The notes below the pieces were generated by a model. The model was not told where the DNA came from. It did not search any database and saw nothing but the letters and a program-made list of their open reading frames with translations. This document shows, one piece after another, positions 28,176 through 37,785 of a DNA stretch of 64,000 bases (its first letter is position 1; the number at the start of each line of letters is the position of its first letter). The stretch is from the NCBI RefSeq assembly GCF_017854565.1, contig NZ_JAFMHJ010000002.1, forward strand, positions 140,780 through 204,779. Direction: 5' to 3'. Both the position numbers and the translations under genes were made by a program. The DNA comes from Yoonia sp. (GTDB taxonomy: Bacteria > Pseudomonadota > Alphaproteobacteria > Rhodobacterales > Rhodobacteraceae).

Positions 28176-29117
28176 TCACTCTATAAACCGATAGTCGATT
28201 TCGATCTGCTGCCCCAACGCGGCGCTGTCCTTCAGGAAATCGCTGATAAATTCATGCAGGCCATAGTCGAAAATAGCATCCACATCATAGGTCGCAAACC
28301 GTTTGCATATCCGCGCGGCCAGATCATGACAGGGGTGACGGACACCATAATCCGTTTCCAGATAACCCAGATTGTCCTGTATTTTCCCATAGCAAAACGC
28401 AAGGCTGCGCGGCAGGCGCCGGTCCAGCATCAAAAACTTGGCGATGCTCTTTGGGTCCACCTCACCGTCGTGCAGCGTCTGATAGGCGCGCACCGCGGAC
28501 GTCGCCCGCAGGATCGTTTCCCACTGCACGTTGTCAGTGGGCGTGCCCACATGCATGACCGACGGCAGCAGGATGTAATATTTCACATCCAAAATCCGCG
28601 CCGTGTTGTCCGCGCGTTCAAAAAACGTCCCGATCCGGGCAAAGTCATACATCTCATTGCGCAGCATCGTGCCGTGCAAGGCGCCGCGCACAAAGGCGCT
28701 GCGCTGCCGGATCATCTGCAAGATACGCGGCAAGTCACGGTCGCTGATCGGGTGCGCCAGCGCGTCCTTCAGAACCATGTAGCATTCGTTGACCGCCTCC
28801 CAGACCTCGCGGGTCAGGGCGGTGCGCACCAAACGGGCATCATTGCGCGCGGCTTCCACGACGGCGCGGACACTGCCCGGATTGGTTTCGTCGCGCAGCA
28901 GATAATCAATCACCTGATCGCCGGTATACGTGCTGTAGCGCTGCAAATACCCCGCCTGCAGCCCCGTCGCATGCAGGATCGACGTCCACTCCGATTCCGC
29001 CGCACTCGACCGGGTCAGCGAAATGCGCAGACCGGCGTCAATCATCCGGGCGGTATTTTCCGACCGCTCCAGATACCGGAACATCCAAAACAAGCCCCCT
29101 GCGGTTTTGCCCAGCAT
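28176..29117 (-). CDS. Alpha-E helical protein of the Anbu/ATP-grasp locus
   Basis: A 313-residue all-helical protein of the alpha-E (DUF403) family. It begins MLGKTAGGLFWMFRYLERSEN, the family hallmark, and continues with ARNDARLVRTALTREVWEAVN and an internal repeat (FFERADNTARILDVKYY) suggesting two copies of the helical bundle. Its activity is unproven; it is always encoded with a circularly permuted ATP-grasp protein. ATG 29117 is preferred because GGAGGAG lies 7 nt before it; an in-frame upstream start would overlap the ATP-grasp gene. Confidence 0.92.
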   Translation of the reverse strand: MLGKTAGGLFWMFRYLERSENTARMIDAGLRISLTRSSAAESEWTSILHATGLQAGYLQRYSTYTGDQVIDYLLRDETNPGSVRAVVEAARNDARLVRTALTREVWEAVNECYMVLKDALAHPISDRDLPRILQMIRQRSAFVRGALHGTMLRNEMYDFARIGTFFERADNTARILDVKYYILLPSVMHVGTPTDNVQWETILRATSAVRAYQTLHDGEVDPKSIAKFLMLDRRLPRSLAFCYGKIQDNLGYLETDYGVRHPCHDLAARICKRFATYDVDAIFDYGLHEFISDFLKDSAALGQQIEIDYRFIE

Positions 29118-29122
29118 TGCCG

Positions 29123-30550
29123 CTACTCCTCCAGCACCCAAGTGTCCTTGGTGCCGCCCCCTTGGGACGAATTCACCACCAACGACCCCTCGGTCAGCGC
29201 GACGCGGGTCAGCCCACCGGGGGTAATCTCGATCCGGTCGGGGGACACCAGAACATAGGGCCGCAAGTCCACATGGCGCGGTGCCAGCCCCGCGTCCGTC
29301 AGGATCGGCACGGTCGACAGGGCCAGCGTCGGCTGCGCGATATAATGATCCGGGTTCGCCGCTAACTTGGCGCGGAACGTCGCCAGTTCGGCCTTGCTGG
29401 CCGCAGGCCCGACCAACATACCATAGCCCCCCGATCCGTGGACCTCCTTGACGACCAGATCGGCAAGGTTATCCAGCACATATTTCAGCGCCTCGGGTTC
29501 GGAACAACGATGCGTCGGCACATTGTTCAAAATCGCCTTTTCGCCTGTATAAAATTCAATAATCTCGGGCATATAGGAATAGATCGCCTTGTCGTCGGCA
29601 ATCCCGGTGCCCGGCGCATTGGCCAATGTGATACCGCCCGCGCGGTACACATCCATGATCCCCGGCACACCCAACATGGAATCGGGGTTAAAGTTCAGCG
29701 GATCAATATAATCATCGTCAATCCGGCGATACAGCACGTCAATCGGCTTGTACCCTTCGGTGGTCCGCATCGCGACCCGGCCATTGACCACCCGCAGATC
29801 GTGCCCCTCGACCAGTTCCGCACCCATCTGATCGGCCAAAAATGCATGTTCGTAATAGGCGGAATTATATATCCCCGGCGTCAAGACGGCCACCGTCGGC
29901 CGGCCCTCGCAGGCCTGCGGCGCACAGGCACTCAGCGACCGGCGCAGCGACCTTGGGTACTGCGACACGCTTTGCACCTTCACCTTCGAAAACAGCTCCG
30001 GGAACATGTGCAGCATCGTCTCGCGGTTTTCCAACATATAGGAAACCCCCGACGGCGTGCGCGCATTATCCTCAAGGACGAAAAATTCATCCGGTCCGGT
30101 GCGCACCAGATCGGTGCCGACGATATGGGTATAAATCCCACCCGGCGGCGTCACCCCGATCATCTGCGGCAAAAACGCGGCGTTGCGCGCAATCATATGC
30201 GCCGGGACACGGCCCGCGCGGACAATTTCCTGCCGGTGGTAAATGTCATGCAAGAACGCATTCAGCGCCCGCACACGTTGCTCGATCCCCTTTGTCACCT
30301 TGACCCATTCGCGCCCCGCAATGATCCGCGGAATGACGTCGAACGGGATCAGCCGCTCGGCTTCGCTGGGGTCGCCATAGACGTTAAAAGTAATGCCGGT
30401 CAGCCGGAAAAGCGCCTCGGCTTCTGCCGATTTCTCCAACAATCGGCCCGGCTCTTCCTTGCGGAGCCAGTCGTAATACTGCGCATAGGGGCCACGTGGA
30501 CCGCCATCGGGTTGCAGCATTTCATCAAAGTACGCGGGGCTCTCATTCAT
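29123..30550 (-). CDS. Circularly permuted ATP-grasp protein of the Anbu locus
   Basis: A 475-residue protein of the circularly permuted ATP-grasp family (ATPgrasp_Ter / DUF404-407). Features are the N-terminal PYAQYYDWLRKE segment, LIPFDVIPRII, VTPPGGIYTHIVGTDLVRT, the acidic VLEDNARTPSGVSYMLENRE, LTPGIYNSAYYEHAFLADQ, IDVLYRRIDDDYIDPL and VKEVHGSGGYGMLVGP, where ATP and Mg would bind. Family members were proposed to ligate amino acids to peptides using ATP. It is the first gene of the four-gene Anbu operon, with an AGGGTGG ribosome site. Confidence 0.92.
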   Translation of the reverse strand: MNESPAYFDEMLQPDGGPRGPYAQYYDWLRKEEPGRLLEKSAEAEALFRLTGITFNVYGDPSEAERLIPFDVIPRIIAGREWVKVTKGIEQRVRALNAFLHDIYHRQEIVRAGRVPAHMIARNAAFLPQMIGVTPPGGIYTHIVGTDLVRTGPDEFFVLEDNARTPSGVSYMLENRETMLHMFPELFSKVKVQSVSQYPRSLRRSLSACAPQACEGRPTVAVLTPGIYNSAYYEHAFLADQMGAELVEGHDLRVVNGRVAMRTTEGYKPIDVLYRRIDDDYIDPLNFNPDSMLGVPGIMDVYRAGGITLANAPGTGIADDKAIYSYMPEIIEFYTGEKAILNNVPTHRCSEPEALKYVLDNLADLVVKEVHGSGGYGMLVGPAASKAELATFRAKLAANPDHYIAQPTLALSTVPILTDAGLAPRHVDLRPYVLVSPDRIEITPGGLTRVALTEGSLVVNSSQGGGTKDTWVLEE

Positions 30551-30620
30551 CAGTCCACCCTAAAGACTGCCCGCAAATGCGCAACGACTTTGCACAAAAA
30601 CCGTGCGCCAATGGTATTTC

Positions 30621-30635
30621 GCCTAAATTTTAGGC
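30621..30635. promoter_or_regulatory. Palindromic operator candidate between divergent Anbu operon and cation exporter
   Basis: A perfect 15-nt palindrome, GCCTAAA-T-TTTAGGC, centred 71 nt upstream of the ATP-grasp start and about 116 nt upstream of the CDF exporter start. Such short exact palindromes are typical of dimeric regulators. No regulator gene adjoins it and I cannot name the protein that binds it. Confidence 0.4.
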
Positions 30636-30743
30636 ATAACGCACCCCCAATGCCCAGCCAATAATACAATCACAAAGTGCCCTTTGCTCTGACAATCGCC
30701 CACGATAATGTTAGAACGGCCCAAACAACTGCGACAGGCCTGA

Positions 30744-31652
30744 ATGACCCACCGCCACGACACCCGCCTGAACTTGTCCGCCGGCGTGCTTTCCGTCGCG
30801 GTGGCGCTGGTGCTTGTGCTGGTCAAACTCTGGGCGCTGGGGCAAACCGGGTCGCTTGCCGTGGCCGCCACACTGGCCGATAGCGCGATGGATCTGATGA
30901 TGTCGCTGGGCGGGCTGGCCGCCATCGCCTATGCTGCAAAACCGGCCGACGATGATCACAACTTCGGCCATACCTCCGCCGAGGACCTCGCCGCGTTGGG
31001 GCAATCCCTGTTCATCCTGATTTCGGCCTGCGTCATCGCGGTTGCCGCGATACTGCGCCTGCTCGATGACACCGTGACCCTGCCCGAACGCGAAGGTCAG
31101 GGCATGATCGTCATGGTCTTTTCCATTGTCGTCACGCTGGGTCTGGTGCTGTGGCAACGGCACGTCGCCCGCCAAACCGGCAACCGCGTAGTCAAAGCAG
31201 ACAGCCTGCACTATCTCGGCGACCTGATCCCGAATGTTGGCGCCTTCATCGCACTTTGGGCTTCGGCCCGCTTTGGGCTTGGTCAAATAGACAGCGTCGT
31301 GGCCCTTGGCGCAGCGGCCCTGCTTGCGGTCGGTGCCCTGCGCATCGGCAAAGGCGCATGGGACGCGCTGATGGACCGACAGGCCGACCCCACGATGATC
31401 GCCGAGATCGGCAAGATCGCAGGCAGCTTCGACGGCGTTCATGGTTTCCACGATCTCAAGACCCGCGTCGCCGGCAGCCGGGTTTTCGTCAACCTGCATA
31501 TCGAACTGGACGGGTCGCAGACACTGGAACAGGCGCATGCGATTGGTGCCGCCCTTCGCCGCGCGATCATCGCCGCCTACCCCCGCGCCGATGTGCTGAT
31601 CCACAAGGACCCCGTCGGCGTCGCACGCCACCCCGACGACACCCGACCGTAG
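30744..31652 (+). CDS. Cation diffusion facilitator (FieF-type) exporter
   Basis: A 302-residue inner-membrane protein of the CDF family with six predicted helices (residues 10-200) and a C-terminal metallochaperone-like domain. The metal-site motifs LADSAMD (helix 2, DxxxD), HNFGH (loop) and KADSLHYLGD (helix 5, HxxxD) are all conserved; this His/Asp composition is typical of Zn/Fe exporters of the FieF group. Substrate (Zn, Fe, Mn or Cd) is not decided. TAG stop lies in a hairpin repeat-like sequence. A palindromic site lies upstream, divergent from the Anbu operon. Confidence 0.92.
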   Translation: MTHRHDTRLNLSAGVLSVAVALVLVLVKLWALGQTGSLAVAATLADSAMDLMMSLGGLAAIAYAAKPADDDHNFGHTSAEDLAALGQSLFILISACVIAVAAILRLLDDTVTLPEREGQGMIVMVFSIVVTLGLVLWQRHVARQTGNRVVKADSLHYLGDLIPNVGAFIALWASARFGLGQIDSVVALGAAALLAVGALRIGKGAWDALMDRQADPTMIAEIGKIAGSFDGVHGFHDLKTRVAGSRVFVNLHIELDGSQTLEQAHAIGAALRRAIIAAYPRADVLIHKDPVGVARHPDDTRP

Positions 31653-31670
31653 GGCGGGGATTTCCCCGCC
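31648..31670. repeat. Diverged relative of the intergenic hairpin repeat
   Basis: CGTAGGGCGGGG-ATTT-CCCCGCC: the same CGTA start and GC stem (GGCGGGG/CCCCGCC, 31653-31659 with 31664-31670) as the CGTAAGGTGGGT repeats, but with changed stem bases. It begins inside the stop codon of the CDF gene and could terminate it. Confidence 0.55.
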
Positions 31671-31869
31671 TAACCTTAACATCTCGTTCACATTTGAACC
31701 GACCGCCACGTTAACCCACGTGTTGCGTGTAAAACGTACGCACGCGGTATTTACGGGTTCTGCACGCCGCCTTTACGCCGATTTCACCAGCAAAAACGAG
31801 CGTTAACAGGTGCTTTGGGGGGGGCCGCCGATGCACAGGCCGCACCCCCCCACCGCGCGTTGCGTCACC

Positions 31870-33897
31870 TTACGCCGCGCGGTCCAGTCCTCGCCCCTTG
31901 AGCAACGCCGCGACGCCCGGCAAACGCCCCCGGAACGCGGTATAAAGTGCCGCCGCATCGACAGACCCACCCGACGACAAAACCGTCTCCTCCAACCGCT
32001 TTGCCACGTCCGTGTCGAACGGATCACCGGCCTCTTCGAACGCCGCGAACGCATCGGCATCCATCACCTCGGACCACATGTAGCTGTAGTAGCCGCTGGA
32101 ATACCCGTCGCCCGCAAAAACATGCGCAAAATGCGGCGTCGCGTGGCGCATCCCGATGGCGTGCGGCATCCCCAGACCTTCCAGAATTTCCGCCTGTTTC
32201 TGCATCGGATCAGCGGGCGCAGGCCCGTCATGAAACGCCAGATCCACAAGGGCCGACGCCACATATTCCACCGTCTGGAACCCCATATCGTAGGTCGCCG
32301 CACCCAGCATCCGGTTCAGCAAATCCTCGGGCATCGGCTTGCCGGTCTCGGCATGCGTCGCGAACTCTGCCAACACCTCCGGCACCTCCAGCCAATGCTC
32401 ATAAAGCTGGCTCGGAAGCTCCACGAAATCGCGCGCCACCGACGTCCCCGAGATGCTTTCATATGTCACGTCCGACAGCATCTGATGCAGCGCATGTCCG
32501 AATTCGTGAAACAATGTGCGGGCATCGTCATATGACAAAAGCGCGGGCTTTCCGGTCTCTGGTTTGGCGAAATTACACACATTCACCACATGTGGCCGCA
32601 CATCACCTGACAATCGCTGCTGGGACCGCATTGCCGAACACCACGCGCCTGACCTCTTTGACCCACGGGCAAAATAATCACCAATAAAAACAGCGGTATG
32701 CGTGCCATTTCGCGTCACTTCCCAAAGCCGCACATCAGCATGATAGACTGGCCCCTCGATCTCTTTGAACGTCAGCCCAAACAGCCGATTGGCACAGGAA
32801 AACGCCGCTGCGATCATCCGGTCCAGTTGCAGATACGGCTTCAGCTCGGCCTCATCCAAATCATGCAGAACCTTGCGGCGTTTCTGCGCATAAAACCGCC
32901 AATCCCACGGCTCCAACGGCCCGTCCCAGCCATCCGCATGCAGCATCCGCGTCAGCACCTCTGCATCCGCCTCAGCCGCCGCTTTTGCAGGCTTCCAGAC
33001 CTGCATCAACAGGTCGCGCACAGCATCCGGAGAGCCGGCCATTTCGGTCTCAAGCTTGTAATCCGCAAAGGTGCCATAGCCCAACAAACCGGCCCGCTGC
33101 GCCCGCAGATTCAGCGTTTCCGCCGCAATTGCGCGGTTGTCTGTCTTGCCGCCATTCGCGCCCCGCGCAACCCACGCCTCATAGGCTTTCTGCCGCAGAT
33201 CCCGCCGCTCCGAAAACTGCAAGAACGGCACGATCAGTGACCGCGACAGGGTCACCACCGGGCCGCCCGCATCCTTCTCTGCACCTGCGGCTTTTGCGGT
33301 CACAATCGTGAACTCCGGCAGGCCATCCAGATCATCGGGCCCCAGCTTCATGATCCATTCACGTTCATCTGCTAACAGGTTCTGGGTGAACTCTGTTCCC
33401 AGCACCGAAAGCCGCGATTTTGCCGCACGCAACTGCGCGGCGGCGTCGCCCTCCAGGCGCGCGCCCGACCGTACAAATCCACGCCGGGTCAACATCAGCA
33501 CGCGCTGCTGTTCATCTGTCAGGTCAAGCGTTTCACGCGCGTCCCAAATCGCCTCGACCCGCGCGAACAATGCCTTGTTCTCAGATATCTCGGACCCATA
33601 CGCGCTTAGCTTGGGGGCAAAGTCACGCTGTAACGCCTCGCGCGCCGGATTACTGTCAGCACCGGCAACGCCGTAAAACGCGCCCAAAATCCTGCCCAGT
33701 TTTTCTTCTGCCAATTCAAGAGGTTCTACCGTATTGGCAAAGGTCGGCTCAGCGGGGTTATCCGTAATATCCGCGATATTTGCACGCGCCTCGGCCAATG
33801 CGGCATTGACAGCGGGGGCATAATCATCGTCCGTAATCAGATCAAACGGGGGCAACCCAAAGGGCGTGTTCCAGTCGGCAAGCAGCGGGTTTGTCAT
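31870..33897 (-). CDS. M3-family oligopeptidase (oligopeptidase A / peptidyl-dipeptidase Dcp type)
   Basis: A 675-residue zinc metallopeptidase of the thimet/oligopeptidase family. The HEXXH motif reads FHEFGHALHQML near residue 465, with the third zinc ligand Glu in the following ESISGTSVARDFVELPSQL helix. The N-terminal half is the helical channel domain (MTNPLLADWNTPFGLPPFDLIT, HMIAAR-like helices). It degrades short peptides, probably in the cytosol since there is no signal. AAGGAG lies 7 nt before ATG 33897. A G8/C7-rich inverted stretch lies past its end (31817-31851). Orientation is convergent to the CDF gene. Confidence 0.93.
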   Translation of the reverse strand: MTNPLLADWNTPFGLPPFDLITDDDYAPAVNAALAEARANIADITDNPAEPTFANTVEPLELAEEKLGRILGAFYGVAGADSNPAREALQRDFAPKLSAYGSEISENKALFARVEAIWDARETLDLTDEQQRVLMLTRRGFVRSGARLEGDAAAQLRAAKSRLSVLGTEFTQNLLADEREWIMKLGPDDLDGLPEFTIVTAKAAGAEKDAGGPVVTLSRSLIVPFLQFSERRDLRQKAYEAWVARGANGGKTDNRAIAAETLNLRAQRAGLLGYGTFADYKLETEMAGSPDAVRDLLMQVWKPAKAAAEADAEVLTRMLHADGWDGPLEPWDWRFYAQKRRKVLHDLDEAELKPYLQLDRMIAAAFSCANRLFGLTFKEIEGPVYHADVRLWEVTRNGTHTAVFIGDYFARGSKRSGAWCSAMRSQQRLSGDVRPHVVNVCNFAKPETGKPALLSYDDARTLFHEFGHALHQMLSDVTYESISGTSVARDFVELPSQLYEHWLEVPEVLAEFATHAETGKPMPEDLLNRMLGAATYDMGFQTVEYVASALVDLAFHDGPAPADPMQKQAEILEGLGMPHAIGMRHATPHFAHVFAGDGYSSGYYSYMWSEVMDADAFAAFEEAGDPFDTDVAKRLEETVLSSGGSVDAAALYTAFRGRLPGVAALLKGRGLDRAA

Positions 33898-34089
33898 GGC
33901 ATATCTCCTTCCCTGTCAAAATAGGGCGCGTGCCGCGAACATGCTAGCGCTGCGGCTTCCGTTTCGCAAAATACCAAGACAGTCGCGCCAAAAACTGCGC
34001 AAAACAACGCCCTTGGCCAACGTGACAGGGCACGGCGGGTATCAACGGGGCGCAATCTCTTGTCAGGTTCACTGCCTGCGCCCGCGTCA

Positions 34090-35148
34090 TCACCGCCCCG
34101 CGTGACGCATGCCTTTGCCGCCACAAACGGCACAGTCCGCACGTGGTTTGACCCCAATCGTGCGCGTCTGCGCATAAAGCGCGTCATAGATCAGCAACCG
34201 ACCACCCAAATCGGTGCCTGCGCCGGTAATCACCTTCAACGCCTCAACCGCCATCATTGCACCAATGACCCCGGGCAGCGGACCAATCACGCCCGCTTCG
34301 GCGCAACTGGGCACAAGAGACGCGTCAGGCACGACCGGGAAAATGCATTCATAACAAGGTGTTCCGCGGGCGGGATCATAAACGCTGATCTGTCCCTCCC
34401 ATTGCGTCAACGCAGCCGCGATCAACGGTTTCTGCTGCATGACGGCTGTGCGGTTCACCAGATAGCGCGTGTTGAAATTGTCCGTCCCGTCAAGGACCAG
34501 ATCGTAGTCGGCAAACAAGTCCCCTGCGATCTCGTCGGTCAGGCGCCGATGATAGGGGCGCACGCTCACAAAGGGGTTTTGGGCAACCATCGCCTCGGCT
34601 GCGGAATGAACCTTGGCCATGCCGATGTTGGCGTCGCGGTGAATGATCTGTCGCTGTAAATTGGCGTTTTCAACCAGATCATCGTCAATCACCCCAATCG
34701 TGCCGACGCCCGCCGCCGCCAGATATTGTAGCGCCGGAGACCCAAGCCCCCCCGCGCCCACAACCAGCACCTTGGCATCGCGCAAGGCCTTCTGCCCCGG
34801 CCCGCCGACTTCACGCAGGATGATATGCCGGGCATAGCGATCAAGTTCGGTGTCGGAAAAGGCACCTGATTTCACACGCGGCACCTCATTCGCAGCGACC
34901 CGCGCACGCAACCCGCGCAGCAACCGCCGATAGCCCCAGACAATCGCGCCAAAGGCAATTATCAGTCCCCAAAGCCCCGCATCCCCACCGGTGGCCTGCC
35001 GCAACGGATGCCCGGCAGGCAAGGTGAACTGCACCAGCATCGCCGCCGCCAGCAGGATCGCAATCATCGTCCAGCGCGCCTGACGCGGCGTGTTCATCGC
35101 AACGCCAATCCCCCACAGGACGGCGGCCATGGCGCCGACCATAATCAT
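34090..35148 (-). CDS. HesA/MoeB/ThiF-family E1-like adenylating enzyme with an N-terminal membrane anchor
   Basis: A 352-residue protein. The catalytic part matches MoeB/Thi[28 protein letters not shown] motif [23 protein letters not shown] near 130, Asp-rich [29 protein letters not shown] and catalytic Cys region. CxxC (DCAVCGG) near the C-terminus and the CYECIFP Cys are usual zinc ligands. The odd feature is the first 85 residues, two transmembrane helices that stock MoeB/ThiF proteins lack; they are a family habit in Rhodobacteraceae as far as I remember. Role: activating a ubiquitin-like sulphur carrier (MoaD or ThiS). ATG 35148 overlaps the dut stop (ATGA); operon coaBC-dut-this gene. 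Confidence 0.87.
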   Translation of the reverse strand: MIMVGAMAAVLWGIGVAMNTPRQARWTMIAILLAAAMLVQFTLPAGHPLRQATGGDAGLWGLIIAFGAIVWGYRRLLRGLRARVAANEVPRVKSGAFSDTELDRYARHIILREVGGPGQKALRDAKVLVVGAGGLGSPALQYLAAAGVGTIGVIDDDLVENANLQRQIIHRDANIGMAKVHSAAEAMVAQNPFVSVRPYHRRLTDEIAGDLFADYDLVLDGTDNFNTRYLVNRTAVMQQKPLIAAALTQWEGQISVYDPARGTPCYECIFPVVPDASLVPSCAEAGVIGPLPGVIGAMMAVEALKVITGAGTDLGGRLLIYDALYAQTRTIGVKPRADCAVCGGKGMRHAGR

Positions 35149-35600
35149 AGCCCGGTGGACCCAAAACCGCCCGGTCCGCGCACGGTCGCATCCAGAACAG
35201 CCACCAGCGCGAATGTCGCCTGCGCAACCGGCGCGACAACCATCTGTGCAATGCGCATGCCGTGCGTCACCGTAAATTCATCTGATCCCAGATTGATCAT
35301 GATCACCCCGACAGGCCCACGATAGTCGCTGTCGATGGTGCCGGGCGCATTCACCAAAGTCACGCCATGTTTCAGGGCCAGCCCCGAGCGAGGCCTGATC
35401 TGCACCTCGAACCCTTCGGGCGCAGCCATGCGCAATCCCGTCGGGATCAATGCCCGATGGCCCGGCAGCAAGCGCACAGCGCGTTGCTCGGCAAGGTTGG
35501 CGCGCAGGTCCGCACCCGCTGCGCCTGCGGTTTCGTACGCCGGCAGGCCAAGGCCACGATCCGCCGCATCATCCCATTGAAACAGAACCTCCGGCCTCAC
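35145..35600 (-). CDS. dut: Deoxyuridine 5'-triphosphate nucleotidohydrolase (dUTPase)
   Basis: A 151-residue trimeric dUTPase that hydrolyses dUTP to dUMP and pyrophosphate. The five conserved motifs are present: [20 protein letters not shown] with the GLA loop, [22 protein letters not shown] with the catalytic Asp, [10 protein letters not shown] and the C-terminal [10 protein letters not shown] flap. Start GTG 35600 overlaps the coaBC stop (GTGA), and the protein then has a typical length. An upstream in-frame ATG would add residues coded inside coaBC and is rejected. Confidence 0.94.
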   Translation of the reverse strand: MRPEVLFQWDDAADRGLGLPAYETAGAAGADLRANLAEQRAVRLLPGHRALIPTGLRMAAPEGFEVQIRPRSGLALKHGVTLVNAPGTIDSDYRGPVGVIMINLGSDEFTVTHGMRIAQMVVAPVAQATFALVAVLDATVRGPGGFGSTGL

Positions 35601-36790
35601 GCGATCGCCCCTGCAATCCGTTTTGCCAGCGCGGCTGCCACCGCATCCTTGCTCATCCGCGGCCATTCTTCGGCACCATCGTCCGTGATCAACGTCACCG
35701 CGTTTTCCGTCCCGCCCATGATCCCCGTGGCAGGCGACACATCGTTGGCAATAATCCAGTCACAGCCCTTGCGCTTGCGCTTGGCCGTGGCATGGGCGAT
35801 CACATCATCCGTTTCCGCCGCGAACCCAATGACCAGTTGCGGACGCCCCTGTGCCAGCTGCGAAATCGTGGCCAGAATATCGGGGTTTTCGGCAAATTCC
35901 AGCGTCGGCAGGCCCGCGCCGTCTTTCTTGATCTTGCTCTGACCTGCATTAGCCACATGCCAGTCCGCCACAGCCGCCGCAAACACCGCCACAACGGCCA
36001 AAGGCGCAGCCTGCACAGCGGCCAACATCTCGCGCGCGGTTTGGATTTTGACCACCCGCACGCCCAGAGGCGGCGGCACATCGGCGGGGCCCGTGATAAA
36101 CGTCACATCCGCCCCAAGCGCCGCCAAAGCCCGCGCAATCGCGGTGCCCTGCGCGCCCGATGACCGGTTCGCGATGTACCGCACCGGGTCGATCGGCTCG
36201 TGCGTGGGGCCAGACGTGACCAGCACATGCCGGCCTTTCAACGGACCATCAGACAGGGCCGCATCGACCGCCGTGACAATCTCGGACACGTCGGCCAACC
36301 GGCCCGGCCCGTATTCACCACAGGCCATCTCGCCCTCGTTGGGGCCGACAAACAGCACACCATCGCCCTTTAACGCAGCGATATTACGCTGGGTGGCCGG
36401 GTGATCCCACATGCGCACATTCATCGACGGTGCGACCAGAACCTGTGTATCTGTGGCCAGCAACAGCGTCGTGGCCAAATCATTTGCCAGTCCCGCCGCC
36501 ATCTTGGCCATCAAATCCGCCGTGGCGGGTGCCACAACAATCAAATCTGCGGCGCGCGACAATTCAATGTGGCCCATTTCGGCCTCATCTGTGAGATCAA
36601 AAAGATCCTGATAAACCTTTGCAGCCGACAAAGCAGACAGGCTCAGCGGTGTGACAAACGCCGCCCCGGCCTGGGTCAGAACCGGCGTCACCCGCGCCCC
36701 CCTGTCGCGCAAACGCCGCACAAGGTCGAGCGTCTTGAACGCGGCAATCCCGCCGCCCACAATCAAAAGAATATGTTTGTCAGCCAGCAT
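35597..36790 (-). CDS. coaBC: Bifunctional phosphopantothenoylcysteine decarboxylase / phosphopantothenate-cysteine ligase
   Basis: A 397-residue two-domain coenzyme A biosynthesis enzyme. The CoaC flavodoxin-like domain covers about residues 1-180 ([32 protein letters not shown] with catalytic His/Asn, active Cys in [12 protein letters not shown]). The CoaB ligase domain follows ([26 protein letters not shown] near the end). It converts 4'-phosphopantothenate plus Cys to 4'-phosphopantetheine. GGAGAC lies 5 nt before ATG 36790. It starts the coaBC-dut-MoeB-like operon. Upstream neighbour is rpoH2 on the same strand, 67 nt away. Confidence 0.95.
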   Translation of the reverse strand: MLADKHILLIVGGGIAAFKTLDLVRRLRDRGARVTPVLTQAGAAFVTPLSLSALSAAKVYQDLFDLTDEAEMGHIELSRAADLIVVAPATADLMAKMAAGLANDLATTLLLATDTQVLVAPSMNVRMWDHPATQRNIAALKGDGVLFVGPNEGEMACGEYGPGRLADVSEIVTAVDAALSDGPLKGRHVLVTSGPTHEPIDPVRYIANRSSGAQGTAIARALAALGADVTFITGPADVPPPLGVRVVKIQTAREMLAAVQAAPLAVVAVFAAAVADWHVANAGQSKIKKDGAGLPTLEFAENPDILATISQLAQGRPQLVIGFAAETDDVIAHATAKRKRKGCDWIIANDVSPATGIMGGTENAVTLITDDGAEEWPRMSKDAVAAALAKRIAGAIA

Positions 36791-36857
36791 TTGCTGTCTC
36801 CGGTATCACTTTGGCTGACACTAGGTCAGATGATACCGGAAACACAATGACAGGCGG

Positions 36858-37736
36858 TCATGCAAGAAACGCATGGACCTCGGTACTTTGTTGCTCAAGG
36901 CTCTTGCGCATCTTGCCGAAGGCAGCGGCTTCCAACTGGCGCACACGTTCCTTGGACAGACCAAGTTCCGTGCCGATGCTTTCCAGCGTACGCGGATCTT
37001 CGCGCAGTTTACGTTCGCGGACAATGAACTGTTCGCGATCATTCAGATCGGACAACGCCGTGACCAACCAGTGGCGCAACGTGTCGTTATCGTGGTTGTT
37101 CTGCACTGTTTCCGCCGCCTGCGGGCCGCCATCCTCAAGCGCGTCAATCCATTCACGGCCTTCATCCTCGGCCGATTGGGTCGCGTTCAGCGAAAAGTCG
37201 GAGCCCGAAAGACGCCCCTCCATCATCTCGACGTCATGCAGCGGCACGCCGATTTCAATCGCAATCATTTCGCGCATGTCGTGACGGTCCAATGTCCGGC
37301 CTTCTGCCGCCGCTTCCCTCTCAAGCCGGGCCTGCACACGGCGCAAATTGAAAAACAATGACTTTTGCGATGATGTCGAACCTGTACGCACCATTGACCA
37401 GTTCCGCATCACATAATCCTGAATGGACGCCTTGATCCACCAGACGGCATAAGTGGAAAAGCGCACACCGCGGTCAGGGTCAAACTTGTCTGCGGCCTTC
37501 ATCAACCCAACAGAGGCTTCCTGAATAAGGTCATTCATCGGCGCGCCGTAGCGTTTGAATTTCGACGCCATCGAAATGGCAAGCCGCATGTAGGCCGTGA
37601 TCAAACGATGCAATGCTTGTTCGTCGCGCTGATCGCGCCACGCATAGGCCAATGCAAGTTCGGTATCCGCGTCCAGCAGCTCTGCCTTCATGGCAGTCCG
37701 TGACAAGGTTTGATCAGAAAAACCGGCAACACCCAT
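36858..37736 (-). CDS. rpoH2: RNA polymerase sigma factor RpoH, RpoHII type
   Basis: A 292-residue alternative sigma-70 factor. Region 2 is complete (AYMRLAISMASKFKRYG, DLIQEASVGLMKAADKFDPDRGVRFSTYAVWWIKASIQDY), the RpoH box QKSLFFNLRR is present and region 4 ends in LGLSKERVRQLEAAAFGKMRK. The N-terminus (GVAGFSDQTLSRTAMKAELLDADTE) fits RpoHII of Rhodobacter, which responds to singlet-oxygen and other stresses instead of heat; the other paralogue, RpoHI, differs here. ATG 37736 has AAGGAG upstream. A strong RpoE-type promoter lies 50-78 nt upstream. Confidence 0.93.
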   Translation of the reverse strand: MGVAGFSDQTLSRTAMKAELLDADTELALAYAWRDQRDEQALHRLITAYMRLAISMASKFKRYGAPMNDLIQEASVGLMKAADKFDPDRGVRFSTYAVWWIKASIQDYVMRNWSMVRTGSTSSQKSLFFNLRRVQARLEREAAAEGRTLDRHDMREMIAIEIGVPLHDVEMMEGRLSGSDFSLNATQSAEDEGREWIDALEDGGPQAAETVQNNHDNDTLRHWLVTALSDLNDREQFIVRERKLREDPRTLESIGTELGLSKERVRQLEAAAFGKMRKSLEQQSTEVHAFLA

Positions 37737-37785
37737 GTAATTTCTCCTTGATTGCAGACGGTGCATTAACTTTCTTGCTTGTACT

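Noticed and set aside
29438..30664. A 408-codon plus-strand frame
   Set aside because: Antisense shadow of the ATP-grasp gene; no ribosome site or conserved motif.
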